A stretch of 64,000 nucleotides of DNA, taken from Lachnospiraceae bacterium NK4A144. Lineage in GTDB: Bacteria; Bacillota; Clostridia; Lachnospirales; Lachnospiraceae. The position numbers were made by a program, and so were the translations under genes. Shown piece after piece: positions 53,572-61,986 of this stretch; the first letter of the stretch is position 1, and each line of letters opens with the position of its first letter. The stretch is from the NCBI GenBank assembly GCA_000424365.1, contig AUJT01000001.1, forward strand, positions 186,001 to 250,000, read 5' to 3'. A model generated the notes under the pieces. The model saw only the letters and a program-made list of their open reading frames with translations. It had not been told where the DNA came from and did no database searches.

Positions 53572-53912
53572 TAACTTTATTTGCCTTTCTTAATACTAAC
53601 ATTTAGTGACACTTGTCTCAATATCCATACATAGAGGTGTTTAAAAAGATGAGATTATTTGGCTATGCAGAGCCTTTTTTGATAAAAACACTAGATTTTT
53701 AAAACATTTTATAAAGGGATTTTGTGAGCGAAATGCTCAAGACACCTCTAATGTATACAAATGAGGCTTTTCGAATATAGCATCTGAAGGAGGAACTGTA
53801 AAGTGTTAAAGTATAAATATCTAATAAGTTTGACAAGCTTAACTAGTATGCGTATGCGGTAGGCGATATACTTATAGTTAAGTGTTAACAGAGTTGATGA
53901 TGAGGTGATCGT
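53572..53912. other. Intergenic region upstream of two divergent genes
   Basis: 341 bases without a gene. It contains an inverted-repeat-bounded segment (53626-53758) and probable promoters for the Rpn-like gene and the small protein at 53913. Confidence 0.5.
53626..53758. repeat. Inverted-repeat-bounded 133-bp segment
   Basis: CATACATAGAGGTGT at 53626-53640 is matched by ACACCTCTAATGTATAC at 53742-53758 (one inserted base). A small hairpin TGAGC-GAAAT-GCTCA lies just inside the right arm (53725-53739). It has no coding capacity. It may be a remnant of a small mobile element. Confidence 0.55.
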
Positions 53913-54128
53913 ATGTTTTTTAAGAAGAATACAGTTAAGAAAACTTACGACAGGGAAAATCAGAAGCCGGTCTTGAAGTGCAGCATCTGCAATGGAGAAC
54001 AGGTTGCAGGATTTTTAAATGTACATAATAATGTATTTGAAGACGTAATGCTTATAAGAGATCATGATGATCTTGAGCGCTTTAAAGCTCAGTATGGTAT
54101 ATCTGAAGAGATTGAGAAGATATACTGA
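53913..54128 (+). CDS. Small conserved protein of unknown function
   Basis: 71 residues. The sequence MFFKKNTVKKTYDRENQKP, KCSICNGEQVAGF and VMLIRDHDDLERF has the look of a small cytosolic protein found widely in Lachnospiraceae and Clostridia; I cannot assign a function. Two cysteines in a CSIC arrangement are the only notable residues. GAGGTGA precedes the ATG, and the next gene starts 46 bases after it. Confidence 0.72.
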   Translation: MFFKKNTVKKTYDRENQKPVLKCSICNGEQVAGFLNVHNNVFEDVMLIRDHDDLERFKAQYGISEEIEKIY

Positions 54129-54174
54129 GTTTTTTAACTTATAGGAAATAATGTATTCAGAGAGGAGACGTATC

Positions 54175-54519
54175 ATGCCATTTATTTCTACCAAAACTAA
54201 CGTAAAGATTTCAGAGGAGAAAGAAACAAAACTGAAGGAACGCTTGGGCCAGGCAATTTCTATTCTTCCCGGTAAAAGCGAAAGTTGGCTCATGCTTGCT
54301 ATCGAGGGTGACATCCCTATGTATTTCAGAGGTGACAACACAAAGCCTGTTGCATTTGTAGAGATTAAAACATATGGCAGTGCATCTCCTGATGTTTATG
54401 AAAAGATGACTAAGGAACTGACTGGTATTTACGGAGACATACTTGGTGTATCGCCGGATCATATGTATATCCGTTACTTTGGTTCTGATGATTGGGGCTG
54501 GAATGGATCCAATTTTTGA
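54175..54519 (+). CDS. MIF/tautomerase-family protein (phenylpyruvate tautomerase-like)
   Basis: 114 residues. After Met removal the N-terminal Pro (MPFISTKTNV) is the catalytic base of this superfamily. Further features are ESWLMLAIEGDIPMYFRG, the VEIKTYG strand and the closing YIRYFGSDDWGWNGSNF, all typical of MIF-like proteins. Members tautomerise keto-enol substrates such as phenylpyruvate. ATG 54175 has GAGGAGA upstream. Its last 17 bases overlap the start of the fructosamine kinase remnant. Confidence 0.85.
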   Translation: MPFISTKTNVKISEEKETKLKERLGQAISILPGKSESWLMLAIEGDIPMYFRGDNTKPVAFVEIKTYGSASPDVYEKMTKELTGIYGDILGVSPDHMYIRYFGSDDWGWNGSNF

Positions 54520-54890
54520 TGAGATGAAAAAAGTACCGGTATGCAGTTCTCTTTCTGAGGCAGTATCTTATGTTTGTGGAGATGGTGTTGTCATAGAAAA
54601 GAAGCAGCCGGTTCATGGTGGAGATGCCAATGAAGCCTATAAGCTTTTCCTTTCAGATGGGACAACGTTGTTTCTAAAAGCCAATACTTTATCAAACATC
54701 GTTACATGGAGATCTTTGGTCGGGAAATTTCATGTCAGATGAGTCAGGACTGCCGGTCTTGATCGATCCGGCAGTGTATATCGGCTGCAATGAAGCAGAT
54801 ATAGCCATGACAGAACTTTTTGGTGGATTTGACAGAAGATTTTCTACTTGTTCGGAAGCGCATATCTGTCAGCGGTTTATAGAATTATAA
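54503..54890 (+). pseudogene. Fructosamine kinase family pseudogene with internal deletion and frameshift
   Basis: The first part, 54503 to about 54715, encodes the kinase N-terminus (MDPIFDEMKKVPVCSSLSEA; PVHGGDANEAYKLFLSDG; LFLKANT). It runs off-frame to a stop after FHVR. From about 54722, in the +1 frame relative to it, the C-terminal kinase signature continues: GNFMSDESGLPVLIDPAVYIG, then EADIAMTELFGGFDRRF, ending at TAA 54890. About 125 residues remain of a protein usually near 285, so roughly 450 to 500 bases, including the catalytic HGDLW region, have been lost at about 54716-54722. Fructosamine kinases repair early glycation products. Confidence 0.85.
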
Positions 54891-54902
54891 AAAAGTATGT
54901 AA

Positions 54903-56414
54903 CTACTTCATGATCTTCAGCGAATATTCATATGCAAATAAAGCATCCTTATCATCAAGCCGGATGCCGAAGATCTGCTTCATTTTATCGAAGCGGTAAA
55001 ACAATGTAGATTTATGGATAAAGAGTGCGTTGGCTGTTGCAGGCGCACTTCTATTATTGTCAAAATACGTTTCGAGTGTGCTTATGTAATTTGTTCCATG
55101 CTCCAGATCATATTTTTTCATGAACTTTATCGAAGGGTGGATGGATGCCTCTACGAGAGCAGGTTTATTCATTACATTCAATATATGCTTTAAGTAGTAG
55201 TCTTCATAAAAGATGATAGGAGACTCGTTAAATGTCGATAAACGCTGGGAAAGAAGCCCCTGACACTGGTTAAAGTAAGCGGCACTGTCCAATAGATTAC
55301 TGTATGTATAGCTGATGGTACCTATCATATGGTTCATTGTTAGAAAGGTTTCCAGTCTGTTTAATTGTTTTTCGTCGATTTTTCTCATAGTTGACGTGGA
55401 AACCAGTGTTACAAAGCGGTTTCCAAAAATACCGGTTATACTGTTCGTAAAAATGGTAGAAAGCTGGTGTATGTAGTAATGATAAGCCATCAGTCTGTTG
55501 AAGTTTGCTTCAAAGCTGCACGTTAAGATATAGTAGTATTCCTTTGGTTTCACACCGAGAAATGACAGCTGTGTGAGGGAAGTTTCTTCGTCATAGCGTC
55601 TGCTGAAAAGGTCTTTTAGATACACATCGTATTTGATTCCCTGAGGATTATTATAGGAATCGTCCTTTTGCAGCTGGATAGAAACCATCTGTCCGAGCAC
55701 GTGGATTAGATCCAGATCACTTTCTGTGTGTTTGCGTTCTTTACACTGTACGCAGATATAACCTACGACAGCGTGCTTTATCCTTATACTTTCAAAAATC
55801 CATTCAAATGAATAATCTTCAAATTGAGTCGCAAAAGGATACACCGAGTGATAGATTCGCTCGGTGATCTTTTTTTGTTCCATATCTTCAGAATTTTTGG
55901 CACGTACGGTTAGCCGGCTATTTCTGATCTCCAGATCATCATCAACAGACAGTTCGGGGTATGAGGCAATGATGCCGTAGCTGCTGTCGCAGACAACAAC
56001 CGGATTGTTCAAATATTTGTATGCAGTCTGCAGAAGGGACTCTATACCGTAGCCTTTATGCAGGATGCTGAAAAGATTCTGTTTCTGCATATCTATCCTT
56101 TGATATGACAATACTACATCTTCTATGAGATTGTAGAGCTCTATGAGATCAATAGATTCCCTGATAAAGATGCAATCAGAAACCGGCTCCTCCTTACCTG
56201 TCCCGACAAAGATAATATCTCCGTACACTTCGGCTTTTCCGTAGGGATCGTATTTTGCAAGATACAGTACGTTCGGATTCAAGTGTCCGATAGCGGCATC
56301 TGTATCATTTAAAAAGCGTATTCCATCGGTAGCATGTCTTTTTGCGTAGTTTCCTTCTACGACAAGTCCGTATTTTTTCTCTATAGCAGCAACGATATCT
56401 GAAATATAAGCCAT
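54903..56414 (-). CDS. PucR/CdaR-family transcriptional regulator
   Basis: 503 residues. The C-terminus is the PucR helix-turn-helix: LETYFDNNRSAPATANALFIHKSTLFYRFDKMKQIFGI (about 455-490). A GGDEF-derived CdaR-like middle domain and an N-terminal sensing region with YNNPQGIKYDVYLKDLFSR precede it. Such regulators respond to purines, sugar acids or other metabolites. It is divergent from the oxidoreductase-thiolase operon across 350 repeat-rich bases, and is the most likely regulator of that operon. No ligand can be assigned. The ATG has AAGGAT 13 bases upstream. Confidence 0.88.
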   Translation of the reverse strand: MAYISDIVAAIEKKYGLVVEGNYAKRHATDGIRFLNDTDAAIGHLNPNVLYLAKYDPYGKAEVYGDIIFVGTGKEEPVSDCIFIRESIDLIELYNLIEDVVLSYQRIDMQKQNLFSILHKGYGIESLLQTAYKYLNNPVVVCDSSYGIIASYPELSVDDDLEIRNSRLTVRAKNSEDMEQKKITERIYHSVYPFATQFEDYSFEWIFESIRIKHAVVGYICVQCKERKHTESDLDLIHVLGQMVSIQLQKDDSYNNPQGIKYDVYLKDLFSRRYDEETSLTQLSFLGVKPKEYYYILTCSFEANFNRLMAYHYYIHQLSTIFTNSITGIFGNRFVTLVSTSTMRKIDEKQLNRLETFLTMNHMIGTISYTYSNLLDSAAYFNQCQGLLSQRLSTFNESPIIFYEDYYLKHILNVMNKPALVEASIHPSIKFMKKYDLEHGTNYISTLETYFDNNRSAPATANALFIHKSTLFYRFDKMKQIFGIRLDDKDALFAYEYSLKIMK

Positions 56415-56764
56415 ATTAAGTAAATCCTTTAAAACTGATGAAAATTCAGTTACAGTTCACACGCAAACGGAGCACTACGCTGCGGAGTTTGCGACCAAAA
56501 ATGATGAATAGTCATTGGATTTTGCCCATCGACGAAGTCGATTTAATTGGCAAAATTCGTTACGTGAACGAGCTGTAAGCGAGTGAACAGTAACAAAAAT
56601 CATCCGACGTTTGTCGGAAAAAAGAAACGATATTTAATCATTTTACTATATATCCATTGGATGTAAATAAGAACAATCAATGATAAATTTTTAACTAAGT
56701 TAGCGCACAGCGCTTACGTGAAAACCCGACAAAGTCGGATTATTTATTTTTGAGGAGAAATCTA
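56415..56764. other. Repeat- and hairpin-rich intergenic region between pucR-like gene and the redox operon
   Basis: 350 bases with no gene. Hairpins: CGCAAAC...GTTTGCG (56462-56494), a nested TTTTGCC...ATCGAC-GAA-GTCGAT...GGCAAAA (56520-56555), the 36-bp repeat at 56559-56594, TCCGAC-GTTT-GTCGGA (56604-56619) and CCGAC-AAA-GTCGG (56728-56740). The last lies just before the ribosome site GAGGAGA. Promoters for both directions must be here. Confidence 0.6.
56559..56594 (+). repeat. 36-bp dispersed repeat, copy 2
   Basis: GTTAC...GTAAC ends with core GAACGAGCTG...GCGAGTGAACA; 32 of 36 bases agree with 12716-12751. Confidence 0.75.
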
Positions 56765-57709
56765 ATGGGTATCAAAGTAATGGGCGTTACAGCCGGAAGA
56801 AAAAACAGCAACAGCGAAATTTTGTTGAAGGAAGCCCTTATTGCCTGTGAAGAAGCAGGCGCAGAGGTAACAATGATCAATCTTAAGGATTACAACATCC
56901 TTGATTGCACAGGTTGTACTTCGTGTACTATCGGAATGTCACAGGGCAAACACGTTGGTTGTGTTCTTGATGAAAAAGATGACAAGAAAAAAATCATGGA
57001 CGTGCTTCTGGATCAGGATGCTGTTATCTATTCCGTTCCGACATATGACTTAATGCCGTCAGCAACTTATCTTTCATTTGCACAGAGAAGTCTTAGCTAT
57101 GAGACAGCTTTCCTTGAGACGATCGGTGCGATCGAGCATAGAGACAGAGTTGCAGGACTTATCTCTGTAGGTGGTTCTACACGTGCATGGCAGTCAATGG
57201 CACTGGAAGGCATGCAGGCAACAATGTTTACAACAGATATGAAAGTTGTAGATATGATTCTCGCAACAAGAGTACCGGGACCTGCACAGTGTCTTCTTAA
57301 CGATGAACTGATAGAGCGAGCACATAAGCTTGGTGAGAATATCATAAAAGCAGTTAAGACACCTGTTGAAAAGAGAGGCTGGCTCGGAGATGAAGACATG
57401 GGCTGGTGTCCGAACTGTCACTCCAATGCACTTGTACTCGGTGAACCTCAGTGGGATGGACTTCATTATCCTATCGAGTGCCAGGTGTGCGGAGCAGGTG
57501 GAAACCTCGAGAAGACAGAAGATGGAAAGTGGAAGTTCGTCATTCAGGAAGATGGTCTCTTAAAGGATCGTACGACAGTTGAAGGACGAGCAAGACATCT
57601 TGAAGAGATCGGACATACACAGGGCGGCTTTTTCGAGAATCCGGAAAACAGGGAGATCGTTGGCAAGAAGATCCTCAGATATAAGGAGAAGACTTTTAAG
57701 GGAATTTAA
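56765..57709 (+). CDS. Flavodoxin-fold NAD(P)H-dependent FMN oxidoreductase with zinc-ribbon tail
   Basis: 314 residues. Residues 1 to about 200 are a flavodoxin-like iron-sulfur flavoprotein/FMN reductase: GVTAGRKNSNSEILLKEAL is the FMN phosphate loop, followed by DCTGCTSC, VIYSVPTYDLMPSA and GLISVGGSTRAWQSM. The tail has a four-Cys ribbon (WCPNCHSN and CQVCGAG) that could hold zinc or a cluster. It should transfer electrons from NAD(P)H or ferredoxin to a flavin or substrate. It is the first gene of the operon; ATG 56765 has GAGGAGA upstream. The closest partner is the FAD protein that starts 35 bases after it. Confidence 0.85.
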   Translation: MGIKVMGVTAGRKNSNSEILLKEALIACEEAGAEVTMINLKDYNILDCTGCTSCTIGMSQGKHVGCVLDEKDDKKKIMDVLLDQDAVIYSVPTYDLMPSATYLSFAQRSLSYETAFLETIGAIEHRDRVAGLISVGGSTRAWQSMALEGMQATMFTTDMKVVDMILATRVPGPAQCLLNDELIERAHKLGENIIKAVKTPVEKRGWLGDEDMGWCPNCHSNALVLGEPQWDGLHYPIECQVCGAGGNLEKTEDGKWKFVIQEDGLLKDRTTVEGRARHLEEIGHTQGGFFENPENREIVGKKILRYKEKTFKGI

Positions 57710-57744
57710 GACAATAACTTTTTAGAAAAGTGGAGGTACAAAAA

Positions 57745-59238
57745 ATGGAAAAGTTACAGTCAGATGTAATCGTTGTAGCAGCCGGTCTTTCAGGACTCGC
57801 AGCCAGCATCGCAGCAGCAGAAAATGGCGCAAGTGTTATTACTTTTGAAAAATCATCCACAACAGGTGGTGCAGCGAATATGGGAATGGGACCTCTCGGA
57901 GTAGGTTCCAGGATCCAGAAAGAGCACATGATCGCTCTTACTCCGGGTGAAGCTTTCAGAAAGCATATGTATTTCACACACTATCGTGTAGACGCAAGGA
58001 TGGTAAGAGATTACTACTTTAAGTCAGGTGACACTATCGACTGGCTCATGGATATGGGTGTTGAGTTCGTAGGTGTTCAGCGAGCTTTCAGCGCACCGGA
58101 GGCTACACGTGCTTATTCTGATGGTGAGTTTACATGGCATGTAGTAAAGCCTGAGGACGGTGGCATGCCGGGTCCCAGATGCGCAACAGCTATGACAAAG
58201 AAGATGACAGAGAGAGCAAAGGATCTCGGCGTAGAGTTCAGATTTGAAACTCCTGTAAAGAAGATCATCATGGAAGACGGCGCTGCTGTAGGTGTCATCG
58301 CTGTTGATAAGAATGGTGAAGAGATCGAAGCAAGAGCAAAGTCTGTGATCATCTGTACAGGCGGATTCGGTGATAATCCGGAGATGATCAAGGAGCAGAC
58401 CGAGTTTGAGTATGGCAAAACTATTTACAACTTTGCGATCCCGGGAATGAAGGGTGAAGGTATCAAGATGGCATGGGAAGCAGGAGCAGGCAAAGAGCCA
58501 TGCATCATGGAGCTTATGTACCAGCTTCCTGACAACATGAATCACTTTATCCTTGATGGTGCTTTCCGTCAGCCTTGCCTCTGGGTAAACAGAAACGGTG
58601 AAAGATTTATGCCGGAGGATCAGATCGCAAATACTACATTCACAGGAAATGCAATCGCAGCTCAGCCGGGAAAGGTTGCCTACTCTATCTTTGATAGTAA
58701 GCTTCTTAAAAAATATAAGAAGAAGGGACCGGATATCGTTTCTCACGTGCATCCTCATGACCTTTTTGATCATTTTGACGAGCAGTGGGAGAGAGATCTC
58801 GCTGACGGATACGAGCCTATCGTACAGGCTGATACTATCGAAGAACTTGCTGAAAAGGCAGGTATCGATGTAGAGGGACTTGTACGTCAGATCGAAGAAT
58901 ACAATGAGATGTGCGAGAACGGTTATGACGAGATCTTCGAAAAAGATCGTGCATATATGCAGCCTATCGAAAAGGCTCCGTTCTATCTTTGCAGAGAAAA
59001 TGTAGGTGCTTACGGTTCACTCGGCGGAGTAAAGATCAACCATAAGACACAGGTTCTCACACAGGATGCAAAGGTAATACCGGGACTTTACTGTGCAGGA
59101 ACAGACGCCTGCAATATTTTCGGAGACAGCTATCCTTTTATCCTCTCAGGAAACACAATGGGATTCTGCCTGAACAGCGGTCGTATCGCAGGAGAAAATG
59201 CTTCTGCAAGCGATGAAGATTTCGATGATTATGAGTAA
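57745..59238 (+). CDS. FAD-dependent reductase, fumarate reductase/3-ketosteroid dehydrogenase fold
   Basis: 497 residues. The N-terminal Rossmann motif VVAAGLSGLAASIAAAENGA binds FAD (first Gly of the usual GxGxxG replaced by Ala), followed by EKSSTTGGAANMGMGPLGVG. A capping domain and the C-terminal FAD strand GLYCAGTDACNIFGDSYPFILSGNTMGFCLNSGR complete the flavocytochrome c/FrdA-like family. There is no cytochrome or signal peptide. Family members reduce C=C bonds of enoates, urocanate or steroids in anaerobes. Electrons could come from the next two genes. GGAGGT precedes the ATG. The substrate is unknown. Confidence 0.87.
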   Translation: MEKLQSDVIVVAAGLSGLAASIAAAENGASVITFEKSSTTGGAANMGMGPLGVGSRIQKEHMIALTPGEAFRKHMYFTHYRVDARMVRDYYFKSGDTIDWLMDMGVEFVGVQRAFSAPEATRAYSDGEFTWHVVKPEDGGMPGPRCATAMTKKMTERAKDLGVEFRFETPVKKIIMEDGAAVGVIAVDKNGEEIEARAKSVIICTGGFGDNPEMIKEQTEFEYGKTIYNFAIPGMKGEGIKMAWEAGAGKEPCIMELMYQLPDNMNHFILDGAFRQPCLWVNRNGERFMPEDQIANTTFTGNAIAAQPGKVAYSIFDSKLLKKYKKKGPDIVSHVHPHDLFDHFDEQWERDLADGYEPIVQADTIEELAEKAGIDVEGLVRQIEEYNEMCENGYDEIFEKDRAYMQPIEKAPFYLCRENVGAYGSLGGVKINHKTQVLTQDAKVIPGLYCAGTDACNIFGDSYPFILSGNTMGFCLNSGRIAGENASASDEDFDDYE

Positions 59239-59257
59239 AAGCAGAGGTTTGTTTTAG

Positions 59258-61345
59258 ATGAAGATTTTTATTGATGGAAAAGAAATTGAAGCAAGAGAAG
59301 GCGTGTCCGTTCTAGATGCGGCTCTTGAAGCAGGTGTTTTTATTCCTCATCTTTGCTCTCATCCTGATCTGGAAGCAAAAGGCGGCTGTCGTCTCTGCTC
59401 TGTTGAAATAGACGGAGTAGAGGGGGCAGTCCCCTCTTGTAAGACCATCGTGGAAGATGGCATGAAGATCACCGTCAACGGTCCTGCGGCAGATAAGGTC
59501 AGAAAGACAGCAATGGAGCTTATCCTTGCGACACATCCAGCTGACTGTACAGGATGTCCTAAGTACGGAAAGTGCGAATTGCAGTCCATGTATCAGTACA
59601 TGGGGGTCAGTCCTGAGAGATGGAGAAAGAAGTCCAGAGCAGTTCCGAATGATGAGAGTAATCCTCTTATTTCCCATCTCTTTACCAGATGCGTGAGATG
59701 TGGACGCTGTATCCGTGCCTGCCAGGAAATGCGCGGCGTAAAGATACTTGATTATGTAAAAACAGATGCAGGCATCCGTGCAGGTGTGCCTGACGGAAAG
59801 AGTCTTGCGGACGCAGGTTGTCGTTTCTGCGGCGCTTGTATCGAGGTATGCCCGACAGGCTCCATCATGGACGCATTTAAGATCATGAAGCCTGAGCGCT
59901 CTTACGAAGAAAATGTAGTTCCGTGCAGAAGTTCATGTCCGGCACATGTAGATATACCGGAGTACTTAAGAGCAGTGAAAGAAGGGGATTTTGATAAGGC
60001 TGCTGCCATTATCAGAGAGAAAGTTCCTTTCCCTGAGACACTTGGTTCTGTTTGTACAAAAAAATGTGAGAGTAACTGTAAGAGAGGCGAGCTGAATGCA
60101 CCTGTTTCCATCTGCAGACTTAAGCGCGCAGCAGCGCTGAATGATAGCGGTGCATGGAAAAAGCGTGTGCGCAAAGATCCTGCGACAGGAAAGAAAGTTG
60201 CAGTTATCGGCGGTGGTCCGTCCGGACTCACAGCGGCATATTACCTCACAAAGAAAGGTCACGAAGTAACTGTATTTGAGAAGAATGAAAAAGCCGGCGG
60301 ACAGTGCCGCTACGGTATACCTTCATACAGACTTCCGGACGAACTTCTAGATAGAGAGATCGATACCATTTTAGAATCCGGATTCACAATAAAGACCGGC
60401 ACAGAGTGCAGTGAACCTGCAAAGCTTTTATCTGAAGGATTCGATGCAGTGCTGATCTCGATCGGAACACATCAGGGTACGAAGCTTCCGATTGACGGTA
60501 ATGACCTTGAAGGTGTCTATGTCAATGCAGATTTCCTGAAAGCTGCCAGAGAAGGAAAGCCGCTCCCTGTAGGAGACAGAGTCATGGTACTTGGCGGCGG
60601 AAATGTTGCCTATGACTGTGCACGTACCGCCATCAGGCAGGGTGCAAAGGAAGTACACATTGCCTGTCTCGAAAATCTCCAGCAGATGACATCATCAGCT
60701 GATGAGAGACAGGAGGGTGAAGAGGAAGGAGTTATCCTTCATGCAGCACATTCTTTCCTGCGTATCACAGGAGAAAACAAAGTCAGCGGAGTAGAACTTA
60801 AGAAAGTAAATAAGTTTTATTTTGACGAAAACAGAAAGGCAATCCTTGAGCTTGAGGAAGGCTCAGAGCATATCGTTGAAGTCGATAACGTGATCTTTGC
60901 CGTAGGACAGAAGCCTCTCGGCACTGACAAGATGGGTGTTGAGCTTACTCACGGACCTTATATCGCAGCAAATGACAGTAAAACCTCGATGGATGGTGTT
61001 TTTGCATCTGGTGACGTAGTAACAGGTACACGTTCTGTTATCGAGGCGATCACGGGTGGCAGAAATGCAGCGATCGCTATTGATAAATATCTCGGTGGAG
61101 ACGGAGACATCAGCGAAACACTGACAGACAGAAAAGAACCTGAAAAATATATCGGACGTATCGAAGGATTTGCAGGACTGAAACGGACAGAAGCCGAAGT
61201 GATGGACGCAGATAAGAGAAAGTGCGGATTTGACGCCATAGAAAAGCCTCTTACCTGTGATCAGGCAAAATGCGAAGCGGGACGATGCCTGCAGTGTGAT
61301 CTAAGAACAAAAATATCCAAAGTAAAGCTTTGGAATGAGTACTAG
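59258..61345 (+). CDS. Multi-cluster NAD(P)H oxidoreductase: NuoG-like N-terminus fused to GltD-like flavoprotein
   Basis: 695 residues. A [2Fe-2S] domain (Cys 33, 44, 47, 61), a NuoG/HydA-type H-cluster motif (His 93, Cys 97, 100, 106) and two [4Fe-4S] sets (CVRCGRCIRAC at 145-155 and CRFCGACIEVC at 188-198) are followed by a GltD-like part: CRSSCPAHVDIP cluster region, FAD motif VIGGGPSGLTAAYYL at about 313, NAD(P) motif VLGGGNVAYDCAR and a last CEAGRCLQC. It should split or relay electrons between NAD(P)H, ferredoxin and the flavoproteins in the operon. It starts 20 bases after the FAD gene with weak AGAGG upstream. Confidence 0.9.
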   Translation: MKIFIDGKEIEAREGVSVLDAALEAGVFIPHLCSHPDLEAKGGCRLCSVEIDGVEGAVPSCKTIVEDGMKITVNGPAADKVRKTAMELILATHPADCTGCPKYGKCELQSMYQYMGVSPERWRKKSRAVPNDESNPLISHLFTRCVRCGRCIRACQEMRGVKILDYVKTDAGIRAGVPDGKSLADAGCRFCGACIEVCPTGSIMDAFKIMKPERSYEENVVPCRSSCPAHVDIPEYLRAVKEGDFDKAAAIIREKVPFPETLGSVCTKKCESNCKRGELNAPVSICRLKRAAALNDSGAWKKRVRKDPATGKKVAVIGGGPSGLTAAYYLTKKGHEVTVFEKNEKAGGQCRYGIPSYRLPDELLDREIDTILESGFTIKTGTECSEPAKLLSEGFDAVLISIGTHQGTKLPIDGNDLEGVYVNADFLKAAREGKPLPVGDRVMVLGGGNVAYDCARTAIRQGAKEVHIACLENLQQMTSSADERQEGEEEGVILHAAHSFLRITGENKVSGVELKKVNKFYFDENRKAILELEEGSEHIVEVDNVIFAVGQKPLGTDKMGVELTHGPYIAANDSKTSMDGVFASGDVVTGTRSVIEAITGGRNAAIAIDKYLGGDGDISETLTDRKEPEKYIGRIEGFAGLKRTEAEVMDADKRKCGFDAIEKPLTCDQAKCEAGRCLQCDLRTKISKVKLWNEY

Positions 61346-61355
61346 GAGGATAGAA

Positions 61356-61928
61356 ATGAGTAGCACAGATAAGATCAAAGAATTAAAAGAAGATCAGTGT
61401 GTCGTTGATGTCCTTCTGAAAACTGTTCAGGGTCATGCCTGCAAAGACTGCGGAAAGTGCGTTTTCGGTTATGAAGGCATCACACAGCTGGAAATGATAC
61501 TGAAGGATATCACAGAGAAGAAAGGCAGGGCATCTGACAAGGCTCTTTTAGAAGACCTTTGTGAAATGATGAAGACCCAGTCTCTTTGCGAGGATGGTGC
61601 GGATATCGCAGATGCGGTAAAGGAAGCGCTCAGTTCCTATGGGGATATTTTTGATGAGCATATTTCAAAGAAAGCGTGCCGTGCAGGCGTATGTAAGAAG
61701 TTTATGACTTATCACATCCTGGCAAGTAAGTGCGTAGGATGCGGTGAATGTATGGATGTCTGCGAAGACGAAGCAATCCTCGGAAAGAAAAAATTTGTAC
61801 ATGTTATTGACCTTGACGAGTGTACGCTCTGCGGAAAATGTATGAATGCCTGTGATGAAGACGCTATCGTTATGGCAGGTGCCGTAAAACCTAAATGCCC
61901 GAAGAAACCTATTCCATGCAAAAGATAA
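61356..61928 (+). CDS. NuoF-C-terminal-like iron-sulfur protein with 2[4Fe-4S] ferredoxin domain
   Basis: 190 residues. The N-terminus (GHACKDCGKCVFGYEG, Cys 29, 32, 35) resembles the [4Fe-4S]-binding tail of NuoF/HydB, which normally follows an FMN domain absent here. A four-Cys ferredoxin pair follows: CVGCGECMDVCEDEAI and CTLCGKCMNACDEDAI. It is likely an electron relay for the 695-residue oxidoreductase. AGGAGG is present five bases before the ATG. An in-frame upstream ATG at 61335 overlaps the previous gene and has no such site. Confidence 0.87.
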   Translation: MSSTDKIKELKEDQCVVDVLLKTVQGHACKDCGKCVFGYEGITQLEMILKDITEKKGRASDKALLEDLCEMMKTQSLCEDGADIADAVKEALSSYGDIFDEHISKKACRAGVCKKFMTYHILASKCVGCGECMDVCEDEAILGKKKFVHVIDLDECTLCGKCMNACDEDAIVMAGAVKPKCPKKPIPCKR

Positions 61929-61986
61929 GAGAATGTAACGTTCAGGATCCCATTGATCCTGAACAGTTATAAGAGGATAAAAAAAC

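Noticed and set aside
58024-58773. 249-codon minus-strand frame opposite the FAD-dependent reductase
   Set aside because: The plus-strand gene has clear FAD motifs throughout; the antisense product is a Cys/His/Leu-rich shadow without known motifs.
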